Origin: Megaustenia siamemsis | Lineage: Eukaryota; Mollusca; Gastropoda; Stylommatophora; Ariophantidae | Length of the DNA stretch: 64,000 bases | NCBI GenBank assembly: GCA_032433765.1 | Contig: JAVIAB010000092.1 | Location: 108,132,396-108,196,395, forward strand | Direction of reading: 5' to 3' | In this document: one piece after another, positions 21,463 through 31,342 of the stretch | Numbering within the stretch: the first letter of the stretch is position 1 | How the letters are laid out: each line of letters opens with the position of its first letter | Program-made: the position numbers and the translations under genes | Notes under the pieces: model-generated | What the model was told of the DNA's origin: nothing | The model's database searches: none | The model's input: the letters and a program-made list of their open reading frames with translations, nothing else

Positions 21463-22331
21463 AGTAGTATACAAGGGTGTATTTGATTATCATTTGGCCC
21501 GTAAATTAACAAAGATATATAGTAGGCGCGCGGCGCGCCTAATGTACTGTAGGCGCAGGGGGGAGTTAACCGTGACATTTCGTGTCGGGATGTTGACCGC
21601 TAGTCCCGGTGACCCGGAAGTGACCTGTTTATGTCTGGTGTATGCTGACTTTGGAGTTCTTTATGTACTTGATCGTTAGTGATAGGTTTGTAGATTATAC
21701 AACATCAATGAAAACAGTCAATATAAAACAGAAGACAAAGATATTTTTATTCTTTTATTATCTCAATAGGTGTATAACATACATTGATATTATATACATT
21801 ACAAAATACTCAGTACAGTGAGTCAATATATAGTACAAGGATAACAATTTTTATAGCTATGTAGTTGGTGTCTGCTTAGCGTTGTGTCATAAATGAATCA
21901 TACGGGTGAAACTGTTAGAGATTCCTGGTTAGGCTAAGCTGGTAGTGTAAAGAGTTAAATATCTAAAGGCGTAGTCGAGACGTTATCATCAGCTACCTTT
22001 CTTTTTATATAGAAATAGGAAAGAGCATTTCTTGTTTGACTGTAGGAAAATATGGAATTATTTAAGACTTTGAAACCTACATTTTTCCCACCCTTAGCCT
22101 TTTGCGTGGCGAGAACCTCTAAAAACATATCTTTATCTAATTTGTTGTGTTGCTTGCTTAGCCCTTTACAACTGATTTTATCGTAATCCCCACTACAATG
22201 GTACGTCTTACTACATAACTAACAAGAGCTGTCCCTTCGTACTCTAGTTTAAAAAGCCCAGGCGTTCGTTTGGTGTACGCTTTAACACCCTTACAGTTTA
22301 TACAATCTGTCTTGCTAGTATGTTCATCGCA
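21463..22331. other. Spacer with GC-rich palindrome
   Basis: About 0.9 kb without a recognisable gene. A 17-base perfect palindrome AGGCGCGC-G-GCGCGCCT is at 21524-21540, in otherwise AT-rich DNA. The mirror of the spacer is 28613-29483. Confidence 0.6.
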
Positions 22332-22846
22332 GCGATGGGTGTATGGAGGTCGCCTAGTGTGTAATAAGGGCTGTATAGGGGTCGTCTAGTGTGCCGTGAT
22401 GGGTCAATCGAGGTCGGCTAGTATGTCGTGATGGGTGTACGGAGGTCGTCTAGTGTGTCATATTGGGTGTATAGAGGGCGTTTAGTGTGTCATGATGGTT
22501 GTATAGGGGTCGTCTAGTGTGTCATGATGGTTGTATAGGGGTCGTCTAGTGTGCCGTGATGGGTGTACGGAGGTCGTCTAGTGTGTCATATTGGGTGTAT
22601 AGAGGGCGTTTAGTGTGTCATGATGGTTGTATAGGGGTCGTCTAGTGTGTCATATTGGGTGCATAGAGGGCGTCTAGTGTGTCATGATGGGTGTATGTAG
22701 GTCGTTTAGTGTGTCATATTGGGTGTATAGAGGGCGTTTAGTGTGTCGTGAGGGGTGTATGGAGGTCGTCTACTGTGTCGTGAGGGTGTATGGAGGTCAT
22801 CTAGTGTGGTATGTGTGGTGTATGGCGGTTGTCTGGTATATCATAC
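22332..22846 (+). repeat. 32 bp minisatellite, about 16 copies (left arm)
   Basis: The unit is built around TGTATAGGGGTCGTCTAGTG followed by TGTCATGATGGT. Variants replace GGGGTCGTC with GAGGGCGTTT or GGAGGTCGTC, and CATGATGG with CATATTGG. The last units are more diverged. The mirror is 28099-28612. Confidence 0.93.
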
Positions 22847-23559
22847 TTTAATCAACCAATAAGAAAAATGAAGGAACATTACATTCAATTACTTATCTTA
22901 ACTACTTTACATCAATACAGTTGAATAACGTGTTATCGTTAAGTCTTACCATACTTTAAGAGAAACATTCAAACTTACAGCGTAAAATATAGTCTCAATC
23001 ATCTACACCGAATATAACCTGTTATCGATAAGCCTTAACATACGTTAAGAGAAAACAAGCCAACTTACTGTGCAAAAATCCGCTAGTGTGAACAGTAACT
23101 TTCCTTGAATCAACCAAACTTATAACGCCGTCTAGTTTAAATATAACCTGGTAAGAAATGAATAAATTAGCCAATCAGCGAGTGACTATGCCAACATCGC
23201 TTGATATCGGGATTAACCAATCAGAAAAGAGTATTAACATAGGAGGCGGGCGAAGAAATGGCTGACAGGTGGATTAACCAATCAGAAAAGCGCGTTAGCC
23301 CAAGCGTAGGTAGTGGCTGTCGGTCAGCAGTGGGGGAAAAATGCGGGGTGGTGGGTTACTTGAACTCGTTTTGACACCTGAGGCAATTCCAGAAGAGTCT
23401 ATGACCTCATTTTGACCGCTGAAGGCTTTAATACCAAGGTTTCCCACTTCAACGAACAACATACATCATTAAAGGTGATTACTTCAGCTCTTAGACTTTG
23501 GAGTTCCATATCTTTATCACTTCAACGAATGACAGACAACAGTAAAGATGATCATTTCA
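22847..23559. other. Spacer with repeated CCAAT motifs and a short duplication
   Basis: CCAAT-type motifs: AATCAACCAATAAGAAAAAT (about 22850), TTAGCCAATCAGCG (about 23167), TTAACCAATCAGAAAAG (about 23213 and 23274). A 90 bp duplication is visible at about 22925-22980 and 23014-23070 (GTTATCG, TTAAGAGAAA). No open frame supports a gene. The mirror is 27381-28098. Confidence 0.55.
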
Positions 23560-24720
23560 GGTAAGAAAACTTAGTTCCAAACCCTAAAATTTTGGTTCAT
23601 ACTCACAAAGTTGAACACAAACTCTACAAATTTAGGCCCAAAGTTGTAATTGTTAGACACGAAAGTCGTAAATGTTATATGCAAAGTCCAAAAGTTTGTC
23701 AAAAAGACAACCCAAACTCAAAATAGTTAGATGCAAAGCTCAAAAATGTATATGCAAAGTCCAAAAAGTTACTCCAAAAGACAACTAATATAACACTTAA
23801 CCCCAAATTTCGTCTCATAACCAAAAAGTTGAACTCAAAACCCTAAAAATTTAGTCCCAAAGTGATACTAGTTCGACACAAAAGTCGTAAATGTTATATA
23901 CAAGTCTAAAAGTTTGTCAAAAAGACAACCCAAACTCAAAATAGTTAGACACAAAACCCAACAATTTATAGGCAAAGTCCAAAAAGTTACTCCAAAAGAC
24001 AACTAATGTAACTCTTAATCCCAAAATTTCGGCTCATATGCACAAAGTTGAACACGAACTCTACAAATTTAGTCCCAAAGTCGTAATTGTTAGACACGAA
24101 AGTCGTAAATGTTATATTCAAATCCAAAAGTTTGTTAAAAAGACAACCCAAACTCAAATAGTTAGACACAAAACCCAACAATTTATAGGCAAAGTCCAAA
24201 AAGTTACTCCAAAAGACAACTAATGTAACACTTAACCCCAAATTTCGTCTCATAACCAAACAGTTGAACTCAAAACCATAAAAATTTAGTCCCAAAGTGA
24301 TACTAGTTCGACACAAAAGTCGTAAATGTTATATACAAAGTCTAAAAGTTTGTCAAAAAGACAACCCAAACTCAAAATAGTTAGACACAAAACCCAACAA
24401 TTTATAGGCAAAGTCCAAAAGTTACTCCAAAAGACAACTAATGTAACTCTTAATCCCAAAATTTCGGCTCATATGCACAAAGTTGAACACGAACTCTACA
24501 AATTTAGTCCCAAAGTCGTAATTGTTAGACACGAAAGTCGTAAATGTTATATTCAAATCCAAAAGTTTGTTAAAAACAACCCAAACTCAAAATAGTTAGA
24601 CACAAAACCCAACAATTTATAGGCAAAGTCCAAAAAGTTACTCCAAAAGACAACTAATGTAACACTTAACCCAAAATTTCGTCTTATAACCAAACAGTTG
24701 AACTCAAAACCATAAAAATT
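23560..24720 (+). repeat. 217 bp satellite with alternating monomers (left arm)
   Basis: Monomer starts can be followed by a landmark near 23794, 24010, 24229, 24444 and 24661, so the spacing is 215-219 bp. Two types alternate: one with AACACTTAACCCCAAATTTC (23794, 24229, 24661) and one with AACTCTTAATCCCAAAATTT (24010, 24444), giving a 434 bp dimeric higher-order unit. Inside a monomer, shorter degenerate blocks of about 22 bp (AAAGTC...AGACAC) recur. Open frames across it are incidental. The mirror is 26240-27380. Confidence 0.92.
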
Positions 24721-24739
24721 GACATACTATACTACTAAT

Positions 24740-25560
24740 TTTCTAGTAATTTCAAAAGTTGTTTTTATGTAAATTCTTGATATGGGATGACTAAAATGAA
24801 GTTTGGGGTATGTCTAGATGTTATTGACTATTTTTAACAGTTTCATGGCGTAACCGCCAAAAAATGGGTACTGGGTAGTAATTTCAAAAGTTCTTTTTAT
24901 GTAAATTCTTGATATGGGATGACTAAAATGAAGTTTGGGTATGTCTAGCTGTTAAATTGACTATTTTTAACAGTTTCATGAGCGTCACCGCCAAAAAATG
25001 GGTACTGTGGTAGTAATTTCAAAGTTGTTTTTATGTAAATTCTTGATATGGGGATGCTTAATATAAGTTTGGGGTATGTCTAGCTGTTAACTTGACTATT
25101 TTTAACAGTTTCATGGGCGTAACCGCCAAAAATGGGTAAGGGGGCAACACTCATAAAGTGGTTTTTTTTAGTAAATTCTTGATACGGGGATGCTTAATAT
25201 AAGTTTGTGTATGTCTAGATGTTAAATTGACTATTTTTAACAGTTTCATGGCGTACCGCCAAAAATGGGTATAGGGTAGTAATTTTAAAAGTTGTTTTTA
25301 TGTAATTCTTGATACGGGATGTTTATTATAAGTTTGGGGTATGTCTAGCTGTTAAATTTACTATTTTTAACAGTTTCATGGGCGTAACCGCCAAATGGGT
25401 AAGGGGGCAACACTCATAAAAGTGGTTTTTTAGTAAATTTTTGCTATGGGTATGTCTAATGTAAAGTTTGGAGTAACCCTAGAGTGTAAATTTACTATTT
25501 CTACAGTTTCATGGGCGTCCCCATAAAGGGTCAAGGGGCGTAACAATCATAAATGTGGTA
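24740..25560 (+). repeat. 133 bp satellite, about 6 copies, central spacer
   Basis: The landmark TCTTGATAYGGG occurs near 24775, 24907, 25041, 25177, 25307 and 25439 (last copy TTGCTATGGG), so the period is 130-136 bp. Units also share CAGTTTCATGGGCGTAACCG and TATGTCTAGCTGTTAAA. Homopolymer length varies between copies. There is no mirror of this block in the window. Confidence 0.9.
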
Positions 25561-25879
25561 TTTTAAGCAAAATCTTGTTTTTCTTAGTGGGTTATGGTAG
25601 GAGTGTAACCTACGTGTTTGGTAACTTTCGTTTAGTAGAGTTATAGCAGGGGACATAACTTTCATGCTTTTCAGTACTTTTCTTAGCAGAGTTGTGACAG
25701 GGGCGTGAACTTTAAGTTCATTCTTTCAATGTGGTGTTTTAGTGTGTTTGGCTTTTACTAGAGTTCTATGAATATTTTCACAGTCGCAACTATCATCAAG
25801 TGCAACATTTTTTGTAAATTGTAATTATTTATTAGGGTTTCTCAGCTGTATTAAAGACTTTGGTTGATAAGTGGACACT
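25561..25879. other. Central spacer between satellites
   Basis: About 0.3 kb; GTAACTTTC and GGGCGTGAAC-like fragments recall decayed 133 bp units. Nothing else is recognised. Confidence 0.5.
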
Positions 25880-26139
25880 TTTTAGGGTTTTGATTCAACT
25901 TTTTGGTTATGAGACGAAATTTTAGGGCTTGTTGTAAAAATTAGTTGTCTTTTTGGAGTAACTTTTTGGACTTTGCATATAAATTGTTGGTTTTGTGTCT
26001 AACTATTTTGAGTTAAGGTTGTCTTTTTTGACAAACTTTTGGACTTTGAATGTAACTATTTGGTCTTTTGTGTCTAATATTCTGAGTTTTGGGTTGTCTT
26101 TTTGACAAAATTTTGGACTTTGCATATAACATTTATGAC
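25880..26139 (-). repeat. Diverged 217 bp-type satellite in opposite orientation
   Basis: Minus-strand motifs of the 217 bp satellite reappear here (on plus: TTGGTTATGAGACGAAATTT, TTAGTTGTCTTTTTGGAGTA, TAACTATTTTGAGTT). It differs from the left-arm monomers by more than the arms differ from each other. It lies before the N gap, so a change of satellite orientation exists within continuous sequence. Confidence 0.85.
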
Positions 26140-26239
26140 NNNNNNNNNNNNNNNNNNNNNNNNNNNNNNNNNNNNNNNNNNNNNNNNNNNNNNNNNNNNN
26201 NNNNNNNNNNNNNNNNNNNNNNNNNNNNNNNNNNNNNNN
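26140..26239. other. Assembly gap of exactly 100 N
   Basis: A run of 100 N, a common placeholder for a gap of unknown size between scaffolded contigs. The sequence before it (25880-26139) is a diverged 217 bp-type satellite. The sequence after it begins the near-perfect mirror of the left arm. Confidence 0.98.
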
Positions 26240-27380
26240 TTTGAGTTCAACTGTTTGGTTATGAGACGAAATTTTGGGTTAAGTGTTACATTAGTTGTCT
26301 TTGGAGTAACTTTTGGACTTGCCTAAAATTGTTGGTTTTGTGTCTAACTATTTTGAGTTTGGGTTGTCTTTTAACAAACTTTTGATTTGAATATAACATT
26401 TACGACTTCGTGTCTAACAATACGACTTTGTGGGACTAAATTTGTAGAGTTCGTGTTCAACTTTGTGCATATGAGCCGAAATTTTGGGATTAAGAGTTAC
26501 ATTAGTTGTCTTTTGGAGTAACTTTTGGACTTTGCCTATAAATTGTTGGGTTTTGTGTCTAACTATTTGAGTTGGGTTGTTTTTGACAAACTTTTAGACT
26601 TTGTATATAACATTTACGACTTTGTGTCGAACTAGTATCACTTTGGGACTAATTTTTATGGTTTTGAGTTCAACTGTTGGTTATGAGACGAAATTTTGGG
26701 GTTAAGTGTTACATTAGTTGTCTTTTGGAGTAACTTTTTGGACTTTGCCTATAAATTGTTGGGTTTGTGTCTAACTATTTTGAGTTTGGGTTGTCTTTTT
26801 AACAAACTTTTGGATTTGAATATAACATTTACGACTTTCGTGTCTAACAATTACGACTTTGGGACTAAATTTGTAGAGTTCGTGTTCAACTTTGTGCATA
26901 TGAGCCGAAATTTTGGGATTAAGAGTTACATTAGTTGTCTTTTGGAGTAACTTTTTGGACTTTGCCTATAAATTGTTGGGTTTTGTGTCTAACTATTTTG
27001 AGTTTGGGTTGTCTTTTTGACAAACTTTTAGACTTTGTATATAACATTTACGACTTTTGTGTCGAACTAGTATCACTTTGGGACTAAATTTTTAGGGTTT
27101 TGAGTTCAACTTTTTGGTTATGAGACGAAATTTTGGGGTTAAGTGTTATATTAGTTGTCTTTTGGAGTAACTTTTTGGACTTTGCATATACATTTTTGAG
27201 CTTTGCATCTAACTATTTTGAGTTTGGGTTGTCTTTTGACAAACTTTTGGACTTTGCATATAACATTTACGACTTTCGTGTCTAACAATTACAACTTTGG
27301 GCCTAAATTTGTAGAGTTTGTGTTCAACTTTGTGAGTATGAACCAAAATTTTAGGTTTGGAACTAAGTTTTCTTACCTGA
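26240..27380 (-). repeat. 217 bp satellite, mirror copy (right arm)
   Basis: Reverse complement of about 23560-24709, with the same alternating monomers. Bases 26240-26760 lack many single bases in T and A runs compared with the left arm. Quality then improves outward. Confidence 0.92.
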
Positions 27381-28098
27381 AATGATCATCTTTACTGTTG
27401 TCTGTCATTCGTTGAAGTGATAAAGATATGGAACTCCAAAGTCTAAGAGCTGAAGTAATCACCTTTAATGATGTATGTTGTTCGTTGAAGTGGGAAACCT
27501 TGGTATTAAAGCCTTCAGCGGTCAAAATGAGGTCATAGAACTCTTCTGGAATTGCCTCAGTGTCAAAACGAGTTCAAGTAACCACCACCCCGCATTTTTC
27601 CCCCACTGCTGACCCGACAGCCACTACCTACGCTTGGGCTAACGCGCTTTTCTGATTGGTTAATCCACCTGTCAGCCATTTCTTCGCCCCGCCTCCTATG
27701 TTAATACTCTTTTCTGATTGGTTTAATCCCGATATCAAGCGATGTTGGCATAGTCACTCGCTGATTGGCTAATTTATTCATTTCTTACCAGGTTATATTT
27801 AAACTAGACGGCGTTATAAGTTTGGTTGATTCAAGGAAAGTTACTGTTCACACTAGCGGATTTTTGCACAGTAAGTTGGCTTGTTTTCTCTTAACGTATG
27901 TTAAGGCTTATCGATAACAGGTTATATTCGGTGTAGATGATTGAGACTATATTTTACGCTGTAAGTTTGAATGTTTTCTCTTAAAGTATGGTAAGACTTA
28001 ACGATAACACGTTATTCAACTGTATTGATGTAAAGTAGTTAAGATAAGTAATGTTGAATGTAATGTTCCTTCATTTTTCTTATTGGTTGATTAAAGTA
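27381..28098. other. Mirror of CCAAT-motif spacer
   Basis: Reverse complement of 22847-23559 with a few one-base indels. ATTGG motifs lie near 27656, 27716, 27763 and 28083. No gene. Confidence 0.55.
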
Positions 28099-28612
28099 TG
28101 ATATACCAGACAACCGCCATACACCACACATACCACACTAGATGACCTCCATACACCCCTCACGACACAGTAGACGACCTCCATACACCCCTCACGACAC
28201 ACTAAACGCCCTCTATACACCCAATATGACACACTAAACGACCTACATACACCCATCATGACACACTAGACGCCCTCTATGCACCCAATATGACACACTA
28301 GACGACCCCTATACAACCATCATGACACACTAAACGCCCTCTATACACCCAATATGACACACTAGACGACCTCCGTACACCCATCACGGCACACTAGACG
28401 ACCCCTATACAACCATCATGACACACTAGACGACCCCTATACAACCATCATGACACACTAAACGCCTCTATACACCCAATATGACACACTAGACGACCTC
28501 CGTACACCCATCACGACATACTAGCCGACCTCGATTGACCCATCACGGCACACTAGACGACCCCTATACAGCCCTTATTACACACTAGGCGACCTCCATA
28601 CACCCATCGCTG
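28099..28612 (-). repeat. 32 bp minisatellite, mirror copy (right arm)
   Basis: Reverse complement of 22332-22846, same variant order. One unit lacks a C (AAACGCCTCTATAC near 28461). Confidence 0.93.
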
Positions 28613-29483
28613 CGATGAACATACTAGCAAGACAGATTGTATAAACTGTAAGGGTGTTAAAGCGTACACCAAACGAACGCCTGGGCTTTTTAAACTAGAG
28701 TACGAAGGGACAGCTCTTGTTAGCTTATGTAGTAAGACGTACCATTGTAGTGGGGATTACGATAAAATCAGTTGTAAAGGGCTAAGCAAGCAACACAACA
28801 AATTAGATAAAGATATGTTTTTAGAGGTTCTCGCCACGCAAAAGGCTAAGGGTGGAAAATGTAGGTTTCAAAGTCTTAAATAATTCCATATTTTCCTACA
28901 GTCAAACAAGAAATGCTCTTTCCTATTTCTATATAAAAAGAAAGGTAGCTGATGATAACGTCTCGACTACGCCTTTAGATATTTAACTCTTTACACTACC
29001 AGCTTAGCCTAACCAGGAATCTCTAACAGTTTCACCCCGTATGATTCATTTATGACACAACGCTAAGCAGACACCCAACTACATAGCTATAAAAATTGTT
29101 ATCCTTGTACTATATATTGACTCACTGTACTGAGTATTTTGTAATGTTATATAATATCAATGTATGTTATACACCTATTGAGATAATAAAAGAATAAAAT
29201 ATATCTTTGTCTTCTGTTTTATATTGACTGTTTTTCATTGATGTTGTATAATCTACAAACCTATCACTAACGATCAAGTACATAAAGAACTCCAAAGTCA
29301 GCATACACCAGACATAAACAGGTCACTTCCGGGTCACCGGGACTAGCGGTCAACATCCCGACACGAAATGTCACGGTTAACTCCCCCCTGCGCCTACAGT
29401 ACATTAGGCGCGCCGCGCGCCTACTATATATCTTTGTTAATTTACGGCCAAATGATAATCAAATACACCCTTGTATACTACTA
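28613..29483. other. Mirror of spacer with GC palindrome
   Basis: Reverse complement of 21463-22331; the GGCGCGCC palindrome lies near 29407-29423. Small indels, for example an extra C in the TTTCACCCCG run near 29031. Confidence 0.6.
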
Positions 29484-30302
29484 ACGTGTACTTAGTTCTA
29501 CTATTTGATTCCCCATCACGTGTACTTAGTTCTACTATTAGATTCCCCGCCACATGTACTTATTTCAACTATTTTATTCACTTCCACGTGTACTTAGTAC
29601 TACTATTTGATTCCCCGCCACATGTACTTGGTTCTACTTTTTGATTCCCCACCACGTGTACTTAGTTCTACTATTTGATTAACCGCCACGTGTACTTAGT
29701 TTCTACTATTTGATTCCCGCGACGTGTACTTAGTTCTACTATTTGATTCCCACCACGTGTACTTAGTTCTACTATTTGATTCCTCACCACGTGTACTTAG
29801 TTCTACTATTTGATTCCCCGCCTCGTGTACTTAGTTCTACTATTTGATTCCCCGCCACGTGTACTTAGTTCTACTATTTGATTCACCGCCACATGTACTT
29901 AGTTCTATTATTTAATTCCCCGCCACGTGTATTTAGTTCTACTATTAATTCCCCGCCACGTATATTTAGTTCTACTATTTAATCCCCCGCACGTATATTT
30001 AGTTCTACTATTTAATTCCGCCACGTGTATTTAGTTCTACTATTTGATTCCCCACCACTTGTACTTAGTTCTACTATTTGATTCCCCCTCCACATGTACT
30101 TAGTTCTGCTATTTGATTCCCCACCACTTGTACTTAGTTCTACTATTTGATTCCCCCTCAACGTGTACTTAGTTCTACTATTTGATTCCCCATCACGTGT
30201 ACTTAGTTCTTCTATTGATTCCCCACCACGTTTACTTAGTTCTACTATTTCATTCTCCGCCACGTGCACTTAGTTGTAACTATTTAATTACCCGCCACGT
30301 GA
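29484..30302 (+). repeat. 34 bp minisatellite, array B mirror (right arm)
   Basis: Reverse complement of 20642-21462. Shared odd units (the CTCGTG unit near 29822 against the CACGAG unit at 21119) show that the arms have the same variants. Differences are one-base indels. Confidence 0.92.
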
Positions 30303-31342
30303 GTAGTAGTGGTGGTGGCTGTGAACTCACCCCAAAAGTGGAATAACATGCACCGAAAGACAATAGATTTGGCACTGACTTTGCACCAAACATGCACCAA
30401 AACGGTGCAAAAAAAAAAAAATTTTTTTTCGAATTCGCGATTTTTTCGAACTTCATTATTTTTTTTTGGGGGGGGAGAATTTTTTTTTTTTTTGGGTTCG
30501 TCAGTTTGTCGAAACGGTCTACTGTTACTGAGAGCTTAACTCAGGTAAATTCAAAAGATCGTGTGCTAATCGGCTTATTGTCCGGTGATCGTCTCTCGCT
30601 GTGTGTTAGATGAAAATATTTGTGAAAGAGTATTTTAAAAGAGTATATTTGTGAAAGTAAAAATTCAGAATTATTTTAAAAATATGTATTTGTGAAAGTA
30701 AACTCAGAATTATTAAAAATAAAAAATAAAAAACAGTCTCCCTTCAGGATTCGAACACGGGTCTACTACGTGACAGGCCAGGCAACATGTAAAAAAAAAT
30801 GCTGACAAGCAATAACATTGAAAGGTTAGTTTTGTCGAACGGTCTCCTGTGTTTCTGAGAGCTTAACCGCAGGTAAATTCAATAGAGACTCGGTGCTAAT
30901 CCGTGTCCGGTGATCGTCGCTCCGTGTCCGGTGATCGCCTCGCTCGTGTTAGAAATTTGTGAAAGAGTATTTTAAAAGAGTATGTGAAAGTGATAAATAA
31001 AAAATACGAAATGTTTCAAAACGTTAAGAAATATAGTTAAATGTGATAAAACTGATTTTTAAAAAAGGCGAAATAATAAAAACTATGAAAAAAATAAGTT
31101 AACTGTAAATACTGACGGAAAACTGTATGTTAAGTCAAGAAACTGGAATGACATGGCAGCTTTTGTTGACTGGGCTAGTGGTACTTGAGGAATGCTATTG
31201 TTAGGAAAAATCGCTTATTATTGTCAAGGAATCGTGGTCATTGATAGGAAAATACGACTAGCGCGCGGGCGGGAACGAGTTGGTTGGCACAGTGTGTTAT
31301 TGTAGTATCGCTAACATCATGTGCCAGGATAGCGTGATAAAT
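30303..31342. other. Mirror of spacer between opposed 34 bp arrays
   Basis: Reverse complement of 19614-20641. The homopolymer tract at about 30406-30495 differs in run lengths. At about 31322-31329 it has five extra bases (CCAGG) absent from the left arm near 19632. The internal 150 bp duplication is conserved. Confidence 0.7.

Larger units (their letters stand above)
1..24709 (+). repeat. Left arm of giant inverted repeat
   Basis: This whole stretch reappears reverse-complemented at 26240-50963. Mirror positions sum to 50965 at 404/50561, 50966 at 4917/46049, 50963 at 9524/41439, 50959 at 15428/35531 and about 50949 at 24709/26240. Differences I could find are mainly single-base homopolymer indels, plus a 5-base indel near 19632 and a few substitutions. 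Private satellite variants are shared at matching positions. The arm starts at or before the window edge, so its true outer end is unknown. It may be a real palindrome or a duplicated haplotig. Confidence 0.95.

Noticed and set aside
23987..24316. 109-codon frame and similar frames in 24038-27385 as genes
   Set aside because: They lie within the 217 bp satellite and change between monomers.
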